Of a stretch of DNA of 64,000 nt, positions 52,332 through 61,089 are shown in pieces; within the stretch, counting starts at the first letter, position 1; each line of letters starts with the position of its first letter. The position numbers and the translations under genes are program-made. The stretch spans positions 124,001 through 188,000 of the forward strand of contig NZ_RZNZ01000006.1 of the NCBI RefSeq assembly GCF_008698145.1, read 5' to 3'. The notes under the pieces are model-generated. The model had not been told where the DNA came from and made no database searches. It worked only from the letters and a program-made list of their open reading frames with translations. This stretch comes from Bifidobacterium vespertilionis (lineage in GTDB: Bacteria > Actinomycetota > Actinomycetes > Actinomycetales > Bifidobacteriaceae).

Positions 52332-52395
52332 GCGAACGCCGCCGGCGTTCGCTTCACGGCTCAGCCTACCTACGGACAGCCCACAGGGCTGTCCG
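52332..52395. repeat. Two hairpins: GCGAACGCC and CGGACAGCCC types
   Basis: GCGAACGCC/GGCGTTCGC (52332-52352) and CGGACAGCCC/GGGCTGTCCG (52373-52395). The latter is the same element as at 15521; both are followed within 10 bases by an ACGGCTCA- or GTCAAG-like flank. Located upstream (3') of the serine hydrolase stop. Confidence 0.6.
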
Positions 52396-52456
52396 CTTAA
52401 CGGCTCAGTGCTCAGGATGACGGAGGAAGCACATCCGCCCGCTCAGGATGAGTCCC

Positions 52457-54583
52457 TCACAGCTCGTCGTAGATCAGCAGGCTGGCCTGGGCGATCTTGG
52501 TCCAGCTGGCGTGATCGGTCATGATCACCATCGCGTAGTCGCCCTTGTCGCAGCGCACGATCGCCGCGTCGTGCAGCAGCGAGCCCAGGAAGCCCACCTT
52601 GTCCTGCACCACGCCGTCCGATCCGATGCCGGCCGGGATGCCGTCGCGGTACTCCTGGGTCTGCATGAGCTGGAAAAGCTTGTCCGTGGAGGCCTTGGTG
52701 GCGATCGTGTTGTTGTAGTAGCCCTTGAGCACGGTCGCCAGATCGTTGGGCGTGGTGCGCATGTTGCCGCGCGAGAAGTTGGTGTTCTTCGCGCCGATCG
52801 CATGCGCCTGCTCGGTCACCGTGCCGAACCCGTACGTGTTGAGCCACGCCTCCGGGCAGGCGTTGTCCGAGTTGATGATCATGCGGGTCAGGCAGGTGTT
52901 GAGCGTGGTGCCGTTGAGCGGGCTGTTCCATGTGAGCTTGCCGGTCTCCACGGCGTTGATCATGGCGTAGGCGATGTACAGCTTGTAGGTGCTGGCGGAG
53001 GTCAGGACGCCGTCGGCGTTGATCTGCAGCTTCGATTCGCCGGTTTTGAGGTCGTAGACGGCCACCTCGTAGGTGGCGTTGCCGAACAGCTGCTTGAGCT
53101 TGTCCTCGATGGACCCCTCCGTGGGCAGATCCGTGTACAGGGCCGCGTTGGTGATCTTGTGCTCGGTGACGGCGACCGGCGCGTTTTTGCCACTGTTGAT
53201 CATGGCGGTGAACGCCTCGGCGGTGGCCGTGGTGTCGATCGCGCGGGATGCGCGGGCCTCGGTGGCGAGCACCTGTGGGATGGCACCGTTGGCCGCGGCC
53301 TTCTGCGCCACGCCCAGCGCCACGCCCTTCGACTTGAGCACGTCGTTCAGTCTGCCGGCGTTGACGGCCGCGACGAGCTTGGTGTTGTCCTGGCCGTCCA
53401 CGGTCACGTCGATCGTGCCGGCGAGATCGGAGGCCGAAACCGTCCAGTTGCCGTCGCCGTACGTGAAGGTGACGCCCGCGCCCAGGCCGGCGTTGACCGT
53501 GTTCACCAGCTGGTCGGCGGTGGCGGTGGCCACGGTGGGCTTGACGATGTTGAGATTCAGCGTGGCCGCGGCCAGATCGCCCTCGGGCTTGGCGGCGAAG
53601 CTCGCGCCGGCGGCCGATCGCACGTCGCCGGGGTTGAACGAGTAGCCCTCCGCGGCGGGTACGGTGACCAAAGCCCCGCCTTGGGCCGTGGCGCCGGCGT
53701 TGCGCACATCGGCCTTGACCGGTTCGGTGGCGGTGTCGAACGCATTGGGCAGATCGTCGGAGGTGGTGTTGTGCACGAACAGCCACGAGAACGGGATGAT
53801 GCGCCCCAGGAACGAGTGCTTGGCGGCCTGTGCCGCACGGGCCGTGTAATCGACCTTGATGCCCGCATCCTTGGCGGCGAGCGTGACGACGACATGGGTG
53901 GACTGGTCGGTCAGCACCACATTGCGCGCGGCGGTGTCCGCGTTGAGGCGATCGGTCACCTGCGCGGCGGTCTGCCCGCCCACCGCGTGGCCATCCAGCG
54001 TGGCCAGCGGGTAGAAGCGGTCCGACGGCCAGAAGATCTGGAAGAGCTCCACGAGCAGCACGAAGCCCAGCACGGCCACCGCGATGCGCCGGCGGGTGTA
54101 GGTGCGGCTTTTGAGCATACGGACTCGTGCGCCGCCGGCGTGCTCGGGGCCTCTGCCGCCGCGCATGCGCGAGCCGGGTCGCGATCCGCCGCGACCACCA
54201 TTTCCCCCAGCATTGCTTCCCGCATTGCCGGACCCTCCGGCCACGCGCTGCGCGATGCCTCCGGCCGCATGGGACAGCACATTGCCCAGAGCCGCAAGGA
54301 ACGCCTGCGCATTGCGCATGGCCGGGGAGCCCGCGGACGATCGCGCCCCGCGACGGGCTGACCGTCCGGACCGGTATGCGCGCCCCTGCGCCCCGGACTG
54401 CCCGGCGGCGTGCTCGGGGATGCGCGGCACCGCCATATGCACCCGATCGTCCCGCTGCGCGGCGCCTCCCGATCCCGCGACTCCCGCCGCGCTTTGCCCC
54501 GCATCCGCGCCCGCGCCATCGCGCAGGAACTCGGGCACCGAGGCATGATCGGAATGGGATGAGGAAGACACTGAACGGGGCAT
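52457..54583 (-). CDS. Membrane-anchored class A beta-lactamase-like serine hydrolase
   Basis: A 708-residue protein. About 155 disordered cytoplasmic residues (Gly/Ser/Arg/Ala-rich) precede one membrane helix (RRRIAVAVLGFVLLVELFQI, about 165-188). Outside lie a peptidoglycan-binding-type region (PG_binding_4/VanW-like repeats, about 200-480; e.g. FYPLATLDGHAVGGQTAAQV) and the penicillin-interacting domain: SxxK nucleophile motif S531-TYK534, SDN at 572-574 and KVG at 662-664 in place of the usual KTG. It is probably a cell-wall D,D-peptidase or PBP-like enzyme rather than a secreted lactamase. The ATG at 54581-54583 has only a weak ribosome site, so part of the disordered N-terminus may not be translated. 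Confidence 0.85.
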   Translation of the reverse strand: MPRSVSSSSHSDHASVPEFLRDGAGADAGQSAAGVAGSGGAAQRDDRVHMAVPRIPEHAAGQSGAQGRAYRSGRSARRGARSSAGSPAMRNAQAFLAALGNVLSHAAGGIAQRVAGGSGNAGSNAGGNGGRGGSRPGSRMRGGRGPEHAGGARVRMLKSRTYTRRRIAVAVLGFVLLVELFQIFWPSDRFYPLATLDGHAVGGQTAAQVTDRLNADTAARNVVLTDQSTHVVVTLAAKDAGIKVDYTARAAQAAKHSFLGRIIPFSWLFVHNTTSDDLPNAFDTATEPVKADVRNAGATAQGGALVTVPAAEGYSFNPGDVRSAAGASFAAKPEGDLAAATLNLNIVKPTVATATADQLVNTVNAGLGAGVTFTYGDGNWTVSASDLAGTIDVTVDGQDNTKLVAAVNAGRLNDVLKSKGVALGVAQKAAANGAIPQVLATEARASRAIDTTATAEAFTAMINSGKNAPVAVTEHKITNAALYTDLPTEGSIEDKLKQLFGNATYEVAVYDLKTGESKLQINADGVLTSASTYKLYIAYAMINAVETGKLTWNSPLNGTTLNTCLTRMIINSDNACPEAWLNTYGFGTVTEQAHAIGAKNTNFSRGNMRTTPNDLATVLKGYYNNTIATKASTDKLFQLMQTQEYRDGIPAGIGSDGVVQDKVGFLGSLLHDAAIVRCDKGDYAMVIMTDHASWTKIAQASLLIYDEL

Positions 54584-54738
54584 GACTCTACTTCGTGAAA
54601 CTGTGGGCGGTTCTTTACGTACTATTCATCCCCAGTCTCACTCGATGCCTCGACCCGCGGATGCGCACGTCCATCAAGCGGGAATGCCAAGCCCGTTCGA
54701 CGGACTGTCGCAGCCGCTTGCCGGCAACTTGTAACAGC

Positions 54739-54827
54739 AACTGGTAACTTTACTTTGCCAATTTCGCAAAAACTGGCAAAGTAAAGTTACCAGTTAGGCA
54801 GAAATTGGTAAAATAAAATTACCAGTT
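54739..54827. promoter_or_regulatory. 22-bp palindrome and partner upstream of the AAA gene
   Basis: A perfect 22-bp inverted repeat: the left arm 54739-54760 begins AACTGGTAACTTTACTTTGC, the right arm is 54774-54795, loop 13 bases. A diverged second copy, AATTGGTAA (54803-54811) and TTACCAGTT (54819-54827), follows at once. The region is markedly AT-rich. Probably operators or an RNA hairpin controlling the gene at 54870. Confidence 0.7.
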
Positions 54828-54869
54828 GCCTTTACTAGCCGCTTACGACCTTGCTGCAAGGGGAATGCC

Positions 54870-56246
54870 ATGATGAAACCGATCATTCAGGACAAACTGC
54901 TTGACTTTCACATCGAGGATTTCCTCCCCCTCATTCCGCGAGAGCTCGATCTGGGCAAACCCATGCCGCCAAAAATCGGCAATCTGGTCAAGGTGATCAT
55001 TGGCATGCGCCGCAGCGGGAAAAGCTATCGATTGTTCCAGGAGATGAACGCCCTGCATGAATCAGGCATCGGATGGGATCGCATCTGCTACTTCAATTTT
55101 GAGGACGACCGCCTCGGCACGGTCACCCCGGCCACCGGCGATACGGTGATTGAAACCTTCGTCTCGATGCATCCGGATGCAGCGGATGAGGGATTGTACC
55201 TGTTCTTCGACGAATTGCAGGAGATGGACGATTGGGGCGCGTGGCTCCGACGGATCGTCGACACCACGAAGGCCACGATCTATGTCAGCGGCTCCTCATC
55301 GAAGATGCTGTCCAGTGAGATCGCCACGGAGTTCCGCGGACGGGCATTGGACTTCGAGCTGCTGCCTTTCTCCTTCAGGGAATTCATCGCGGCTCGCGAT
55401 CCATCCCTGCTCCGACCATCGGCCAATGATGGCGAAACAGCCGTATATTCCGCGCAACACCGGCTGCGGCTCGCCCACGCACTGCACGATTACCTCGATC
55501 AGGGCGGTTTCCCTGCGACGATAGGCCTTCCGGCACCTCAACGTGTGGCGCTGTTGCAATCCTACGTGCAGCGCGTGGTGCTGCGCGACGTTGTGGAACG
55601 GCATGACATCACCCGTCCCCGCGTGGCCAGCATGCTGGCGAGACGGGCGTTGGCCTCCAACGGCCGGCAGATGTCCATCCGCAGGATCGAAAATGACATG
55701 CGATCGTTGGGGATGCCAACCAGTCGCGAGCTGCTGGGCGATCTGATGCAATACTACGAGGACGCCTATCTGCTGTTTCGCGTGCGCGAATTCTCCATGT
55801 CAGCCAGCGAGCGCACCACGTCAATGCCCAAGATCTATGCGATCGATTCCGGACTGGCGGCCTCCGTTTCCGCCGCCAGCATGCGCGACGAGGGTCAGAG
55901 ACTTGAAAACGCCGTATATCTGGAGCTGCGCCGGCGGACCGTTGGATTCCGACGGGACGGCATCTCCTCATATCGCACGCGCGAACATGGCTACGAGATC
56001 GATTTCGTCGTCGGCGACATCATGGTGGACGAGACCTACGAACTGTATCAGGTGACCGACAACATGGATGATGATTCCACCATCGATCGAGAAACCCGTG
56101 CGCTATGGGAGGCCATGGGCGAACAAGGACTCGATCACGGCACGATCATCGTCGCCGATGGCGAGGAGCGCGAATACCGTCGCGATGACCAGCCGGGCCG
56201 TGTGATCCGCCAGATCCCGGCATGGAAGTGGTTCATGAGCCGTTAG
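54870..56246 (+). CDS. AAA-family ATPase with DUF4143 domain
   Basis: A 458-residue archaeal-type AAA_14/DUF4143 protein. Walker A IIGMRRSGKSYRLFQEM (45-60), Walker B GLYLFFDELQEMDDW, sensor region TIYVSGSSSKMLSSEIATEF RGR, then the winged-helix part (RVASMLARRALASNGRQMSI) and DUF4143 with KIYAIDSGLAASVS and HGYEIDFVVGD, a PD-(D/E)xK-like pattern (GxEIDF). Such proteins are common singletons, often mobile, of unknown function. Start ATG 54870 or 54873, with AAGGGGAATGCC upstream. Surrounding DNA is AT-richer than elsewhere, which suggests acquisition. Confidence 0.9.
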   Translation: MMKPIIQDKLLDFHIEDFLPLIPRELDLGKPMPPKIGNLVKVIIGMRRSGKSYRLFQEMNALHESGIGWDRICYFNFEDDRLGTVTPATGDTVIETFVSMHPDAADEGLYLFFDELQEMDDWGAWLRRIVDTTKATIYVSGSSSKMLSSEIATEFRGRALDFELLPFSFREFIAARDPSLLRPSANDGETAVYSAQHRLRLAHALHDYLDQGGFPATIGLPAPQRVALLQSYVQRVVLRDVVERHDITRPRVASMLARRALASNGRQMSIRRIENDMRSLGMPTSRELLGDLMQYYEDAYLLFRVREFSMSASERTTSMPKIYAIDSGLAASVSAASMRDEGQRLENAVYLELRRRTVGFRRDGISSYRTREHGYEIDFVVGDIMVDETYELYQVTDNMDDDSTIDRETRALWEAMGEQGLDHGTIIVADGEEREYRRDDQPGRVIRQIPAWKWFMSR

Positions 56247-56289
56247 AATCAGCACTGCGCACGGCCCGCCATTCCCCGGCCCGCCGACC

Positions 56290-56847
56290 CTACTGGATCG
56301 AAGCCTCCTCGCGGGCCACCTTGAGGGCCTCGTTGAAGGCGTCGGAGGTCCAGCTGGCACCGGCCACGGTGTCGATCTTGAGGTTCTTGAGGGGCTTGCC
56401 GTCCACCACGCCGTTGATCGCGGCGGCGAAATCGTCCTGATGGCCCTTGGAGATGGTGGTGAAGGGATGGCCCACCACGTCCACCTTCGCCACATTGCCG
56501 TCCTTGACGGTGATGGTCACGTCGATGGTGTCCTCGCCGATCGGGCCGTACACGCCCTGCACCTTGTAGTCGCCGTCGGCGTAGTTGCCGGTGTCCTGCT
56601 TGTCCGACGTGGGCTGGCTGTGCGTGGACTTGGCGGTGGGGTTGGTGGCGTTGGCGGTGTCCGAGCCGGCGTCCGAACCATCCGCCGCGGCGCTGGATTC
56701 GCCGGAATCGCCCGCGTACTCGTCGTTCATCGGCACGGCCTTGGGCTCGCCGCAGCCGGAGAGCAGCGCCAGACCGGCCGCCGTGAGCGCGACGGCCTTC
56801 ACCGCCGCGGAGGTCTTCTTCTCGTCGTTCGCCGTTTCAATCATCAT
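56290..56847 (-). CDS. FMN-binding lipoprotein
   Basis: A 185-residue exported protein: signal with lipobox LLSGCGEP (Cys at about 32), a Ser/Asp/Ala linker of ~60 residues, then an FMN-binding domain (about 95-185). The covalent flavinylation motif is present as IDTVAGASWTSDAF, where the Thr/Ser acceptor follows the Gly-Ala-Ser; GHPFTTISKGHQDDFAAAIN is also typical. ApbE would attach FMN outside the membrane; no apbE gene is in the window. Start ATG 56847 or 56844 with AAGGAGAGAC. Likely donates electrons to an extracytoplasmic acceptor; the iron-uptake operon upstream is the natural partner. Confidence 0.87.
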   Translation of the reverse strand: MMIETANDEKKTSAAVKAVALTAAGLALLSGCGEPKAVPMNDEYAGDSGESSAAADGSDAGSDTANATNPTAKSTHSQPTSDKQDTGNYADGDYKVQGVYGPIGEDTIDVTITVKDGNVAKVDVVGHPFTTISKGHQDDFAAAINGVVDGKPLKNLKIDTVAGASWTSDAFNEALKVAREEASIQ

Positions 56848-56961
56848 GTCTCTCCTTCACGTTCTGCGCGGCAACCATTATCGCAACATGAGCGGATCCA
56901 TTGTGCTGGAACCTACTCGGAATCCCGCGCGACCCCTCGTAGCCACTCGTGGCCCGCCAGC

Positions 56962-57552
56962 CATCCGATCTGCTCACTTTGCACAATTTGAGGCACAAAA
57001 TGAGCAAATCCAGTGTGGCACAACCCGTTTAAGGCCCGCCAGCCATCCGATCTGCTCACTTTGCACAATCTGAGACACAAAATGAGCAAATCCAGTGTGG
57101 CGCAACCCGTTTAAGGCCCGCCAGCCATCCGATTTGCTCATTCTGCGCATCTCGGACCACAGAATGAGCGAATCCATTGCGCTGTAGCCTGTTTATGGCT
57201 CTGTTTATGGCTCTGTTTATGGCTCGCAGCACAGCGAATCTGCTCATTCTGCGCTTCACACCCTCCAAAATGAGCGGATCCGATGGCTCGCAGCTTCCTC
57301 CGGCTCTTTCCGGCTTTCTTCGGCGTCCTCGGCACATCCAATTCGCTCATTCTGCACCATGAATCTTTCAAAATGAGCAAATCCAGTGTGGCACAACCCG
57401 TTTAAGGCCCGCCAGCCATCCGATTTGCTCATTCTGCGCATCTCGGACCACAGAATGAGCGAATCCATTGCGCTGTAGCCTGTTTATGGCTCGCAGCACA
57501 TCGAATCTGCTCATTCCGCGCTCCGCTTCTTCCAAAATGAGCAGATCCGATG
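56962..57552. repeat. Family B inverted-repeat cluster, copy 3
   Basis: Six hairpins built from CCGATCTGCTCACTTTGC / AAATGAGCAAATCCAGTG words. The spacer CAACCCGTTTAAGGCCCGCC is repeated three times, and a 12-bp TGTTTATGGCTC is repeated three times in tandem at 57188-57224. A ~95-bp segment at 57107-57190 recurs at 57402-57490. This fills the gap between the FMN-binding gene and the ABC ATPase. Confidence 0.82.
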
Positions 57553-57563
57553 CGCCACGCGCG

Positions 57564-58370
57564 TCACGCCGCCTCGCCGCCGGTCTTCGCGGCCTTGGTC
57601 GGATCGGCGAACCCGATCGCGGTCTCGCCGCGCTGCGCATCCTCGGCGTCCGATCCGGTGGACGCCGGCTTGCCGCCCTGGGCCTCGTACGCGGCCCGCG
57701 CGGCCTCGTCGTTCCACTTCTCCCCCACCAGCACGCCATGGTTGAGCATGATCTCGCGCTCGGCGCAGCTGGCCACCAGCGCGTCGTGCGTGACCACGAT
57801 GATCGTGGTGCCCTGCTCGTGCAGCTGGCGGAACAGGTCGAGCACGATCTTCTCGTTCTTCTCGTCGAGGTTGCCGGTGGGCTCGTCGGCCAGAATGATC
57901 TTCGGGCAGTTGATCAGCGCGCGGGCCACGCACACACGCTGCTGCTCGCCGCCGGACAGCTGGCCGGGCAGGTGGTGGGCGCGGTCCTTGAGGCCCACGC
58001 GATCGAGCGCGGCCAGCGCCTCCTTCTCATCGACCACGGAGTGGTAGTACTGCGCGACCATCACGTTCTCCACGGCCGTCAGATGCGGCACGAGGTAGAA
58101 CTTCTGGAACACCAGGCCGATCATGTTCTTGCGCACGTCGGCCAGCTGCGTGGCGTTGAGGTCCTCGAGCTTGCGGCCCTCGAGCTTCACCGAGCCCTTG
58201 GACGGCGTGTCCATGCAGCCGATCATGTTCATGAGCGTGGTCTTGCCGGAGCCGGACGAGCCGACGATCGCCAGCCATTCGCCGGCCGGCACGGTGAGCG
58301 ACAGGTCGTCCACGGCCTTAAGGTCGCCGTAGATCTTGGAGATGTGGTCGAGTTCAAGCAGCATAGTCAT
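57564..58370 (-). CDS. ABC transporter ATPase of the iron operon (MacB/LolD type)
   Basis: A 268-residue ABC ATPase. Walker [17 protein letters not shown]-loop [17 protein letters not shown], signature [16 protein letters not shown], Walker [17 protein letters not shown] and the H-loop VVTHD are complete. A C-terminal ~40-residue hydrophilic tail ([20 protein letters not shown]) is extra. ATG 58370 follows AGGAGAAACCC. It is the last gene of the FTR1-P19-DUF2318 operon and serves the two FtsX-type permeases upstream; homologous gene sets occur in the Campylobacter p19 operon and the E. coli fet system. Confidence 0.92.
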   Translation of the reverse strand: MTMLLELDHISKIYGDLKAVDDLSLTVPAGEWLAIVGSSGSGKTTLMNMIGCMDTPSKGSVKLEGRKLEDLNATQLADVRKNMIGLVFQKFYLVPHLTAVENVMVAQYYHSVVDEKEALAALDRVGLKDRAHHLPGQLSGGEQQRVCVARALINCPKIILADEPTGNLDEKNEKIVLDLFRQLHEQGTTIIVVTHDALVASCAEREIMLNHGVLVGEKWNDEAARAAYEAQGGKPASTGSDAEDAQRGETAIGFADPTKAAKTGGEAA

Positions 58371-58381
58371 GGGTTTCTCCT

Positions 58382-59665
58382 TTATTCCTCACGAAGCACG
58401 ACGGCCGGGTCGATGCGGGTGGCGCGGTGGACGGGCGGCACGGACGCGATCACGGCCACCAGCATGGACAGCACGACCGAGGCCGCGGCCAGCCACCAGT
58501 TGAAGTCGAGCGAGCGCTGGAAGACGGTGGTGGTGAGCACGAGCGCGAACCCGTAGCCCACGCCGGTGCCGAGCAGGCCGCCCACCAGGCCGTACACCGC
58601 GGATTCGGCGTAGAACTCCACGCCGATGCTCTTCGAGGAGGCTCCCAGAGCCTTCCTCAGGCCGATCTCATTGCGCCGCTGCGAGACGATGGACGAGATC
58701 GTGGTGCCCACGCCCACCAGGGTCAGCACCAGCACCACCAGCGAGACGATCCAGAACAGGGTCTGCAGCATGGTGATGATGCGCGTGTCCGACGAGGTGA
58801 TCTTGGTGACCTGCTGGGCCTTGACGTGCATGGAGGTCATGCCGTTGATCGAGTCGACCAGATCGGACAGCCCCTCGCCGGAGAGGTCCACGGAGTATTC
58901 GATCACGTCGGCGCCGCGCGTGGAGCCGGTGAGCTTGGTCACGTCGTCGTCCGTGGCATAGATGATCGAATCCTCGCTGCCGCCGGTGTCCACGATGCCG
59001 GCCACGCGGAAGTCGGTGCCGGAGGTGTCCATGATGTCGCTGGAGACGCGGCCGTCCTGCATCTGCTGGGACGGGGACGCGGAGGCAGACGGGGACGCCG
59101 AAGCCGAAGAAGACGCCGAAGAGCCCGCGGAATCCCCGGAAGCCGCATCGGATGAGGCCCCGGAGGCGTTGTCCGACGCGCGGTACGCGATCTTGATGGC
59201 CGATCCGACCTTCAGCCCCACCGCATCGGCCACGTCGCGGCCCACGAGGACCTTGCCCTCGCTGGGCCAGTCGCCGTCCACGCTCCAGTGGTGGTTGAGG
59301 TTCTCCACATCGTCCGGGTTCACGCCGGCCATCACGTACGGCGCCGCGTTGACGCGCACGTTCTCGTAGCGGTAGGTGGCGTGCTTGGCCGTGCCCTTGG
59401 CGGCCACCATCTCGCTGGTGTGCTCCACCATCGCATCCTCGATGCCGGCCTTGTCGCCGGTGGACGCGGTGGGCGTCACGATCAGGTTCGCGCCGTACGC
59501 GCGCATCTCCTGGTTCATCTGCTGCGGCACGGCGATGCAGATCATCGCCAGGCAGAACAGCGTGGCCGAGCCCACCAGCGAGGCGACCACGGCCATGGCC
59601 GCGCGCGATCGCCGGCGAAACACGGCGCTGAACAGCATTCTGAAGAACATGCCGGTGTTGGTCAT
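58382..59665 (-). CDS. FtsX/MacB-type permease 2 of the iron operon
   Basis: A 427-residue permease: N-terminal helix AAMAVVASLVGSATLFCLAM, a large extracytoplasmic MacB_PCD domain, then three C-terminal helices (VSLVVLVLTLVGVGTTISSI; ESAVYGLVGGLLGTGVGYGF; AASVVLSMLVAVIASVPPVH) ending in RIDPAVVLREE, the usual FtsX-permease terminus. A Ser/Ala/Pro-rich insert (about 165-205, SASASPSASASPSQ) lies in the outer domain. Pairs with the permease encoded upstream at 59711. Confidence 0.9.
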   Translation of the reverse strand: MTNTGMFFRMLFSAVFRRRSRAAMAVVASLVGSATLFCLAMICIAVPQQMNQEMRAYGANLIVTPTASTGDKAGIEDAMVEHTSEMVAAKGTAKHATYRYENVRVNAAPYVMAGVNPDDVENLNHHWSVDGDWPSEGKVLVGRDVADAVGLKVGSAIKIAYRASDNASGASSDAASGDSAGSSASSSASASPSASASPSQQMQDGRVSSDIMDTSGTDFRVAGIVDTGGSEDSIIYATDDDVTKLTGSTRGADVIEYSVDLSGEGLSDLVDSINGMTSMHVKAQQVTKITSSDTRIITMLQTLFWIVSLVVLVLTLVGVGTTISSIVSQRRNEIGLRKALGASSKSIGVEFYAESAVYGLVGGLLGTGVGYGFALVLTTTVFQRSLDFNWWLAAASVVLSMLVAVIASVPPVHRATRIDPAVVLREE

Positions 59666-59710
59666 CGACGGTCTCCCTCCTTACGCATAAGACGATCGAT
59701 CATGCCACGA

Positions 59711-61039
59711 TCAGCGCCCATGGAGCACCTCCGCGGGCTTCAGGCTCAGGATCGAGCGGATCGACGACGCGGACGCCACCAGCACGGTGAGCGCCAGCAG
59801 CACGAACACGAGCACGAACACCATGGGCCGCATGGTGATGCCCGATCCGAACACCACATGCCCGATGATCTGCGCCACGCCGGAGCCCAGGCCCGCGCCC
59901 ACGATCGCGCCGAGCAGCGAGATCGCGGCGGTTTCCGCCATCATGAGCCGTGAGACGGCCCCATCGGTCGCGCCGATCGCCTTGAACAGGGCCAGTTCGG
60001 CCGACCGTTCGCCGATCGAGGCGACCATCAGGTTGGCCACGGCCACGGCGGCGGCGATCAGGCTCAGTGCGGTCATCAGGATCATCACGGCCTGCGTCTT
60101 CTGCAGCACGTTGCCCTGCAGCGCGGCCACCTGACGGACCTGCTTGGCCACCGCGTCGGGGATGACCTCCTCGATCTGGTAGGCGATCGAGCTCGGGTAG
60201 GCCGTGCAGTACCAGGTCTCCCACTCGTCCTGGCTCAGCGCGGCCGGGTTGCGCGACGCCTTGCGGGCCAGATCGTTCTCCGGGGTGGTCAGGGCCTTGA
60301 CCTCGATCTTGTCCACCGAATCGGGCAGGCCGGCGAGCTTCTGCGCCACGGAGGACGGCAGGTAGACCGATCCGTTCTCGTCGTCGCCGGAGTCGTAGAT
60401 GCCGGTCACCTTGAGCGTGACGGTGTTGTTCGCCCCATCCGCGGTGGTCTTGGCCAAGGTCAGATCGCCGCCCACGTTGACGCCCAGCTTGGCGGCCAGA
60501 TCCTTGCCAAGCATGGCCTCCTCGGCGTCGTCCTTGGGCCAGGCGCCCTGGATCTTCCACCAGGAGCGCATGCCCTGCACGCCGGCCACGGTGGTCTCGC
60601 CGGAGTCGAGCTTGAGGGTCTTGTGGAACCATGTGCCCACGATCGGCACGCTCTCGCCGTTCGCCTGCGCGGCGGATCCGGCGGACGCCTGCGCGTGCAC
60701 GTTGAGCTGCGGCGCGAAGCTGGTGATGTTGAACGCCCAGAAGATCGTCTTGATCTTGGGCGCGTCGGATTCCTTGAGGAACGCGGTCGGATCGGTCTGC
60801 GACGATGGGGATCCGGCGTCGGTGTTGTACAGGTCGGACACCACCGCGTCGGACTTGGGCTGCACCACGATGTTCGATCCGTAGGTGCTCAGCTCGGCGT
60901 TCAGCTTGTCGCCCACGTCGAACACCACGCCGAGCATGGCCACGCTCACCGTGGCGGACAGGCACACCGTGAGCGCGATCAGCAGGCGCCGGCGCAGCTG
61001 CCGCGTGAACGACCGCGCGATCATACGCATAAAGAACAT
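59711..61039 (-). CDS. FtsX/MacB-type permease 1 of the iron operon
   Basis: A 442-residue permease with N-terminal helix [20 protein letters not shown], an extracytoplasmic domain of ~250 residues and three C-terminal helices ([60 protein letters not shown]) ending [15 protein letters not shown]. The outer domain shows the MacB_PCD pattern [20 protein letters not shown]. Together with permease 2 and the ATPase it forms an export-type (type VII ABC) complex; in related operons it supports iron acquisition by an unclear mechanism. Confidence 0.9.
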   Translation of the reverse strand: MFFMRMIARSFTRQLRRRLLIALTVCLSATVSVAMLGVVFDVGDKLNAELSTYGSNIVVQPKSDAVVSDLYNTDAGSPSSQTDPTAFLKESDAPKIKTIFWAFNITSFAPQLNVHAQASAGSAAQANGESVPIVGTWFHKTLKLDSGETTVAGVQGMRSWWKIQGAWPKDDAEEAMLGKDLAAKLGVNVGGDLTLAKTTADGANNTVTLKVTGIYDSGDDENGSVYLPSSVAQKLAGLPDSVDKIEVKALTTPENDLARKASRNPAALSQDEWETWYCTAYPSSIAYQIEEVIPDAVAKQVRQVAALQGNVLQKTQAVMILMTALSLIAAAVAVANLMVASIGERSAELALFKAIGATDGAVSRLMMAETAAISLLGAIVGAGLGSGVAQIIGHVVFGSGITMRPMVFVLVFVLLALTVLVASASSIRSILSLKPAEVLHGR

Positions 61040-61089
61040 GGCAAATCCCGCCTTTCAGTCTTTCGCCGTCATCTTGGCCGCCATCGACA

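Noticed and set aside
52332..52352. GCGAACGCC hairpin as a terminator of the TetR gene
   Set aside because: It is 400 bases downstream and has no T-run; kept only as a repeat.
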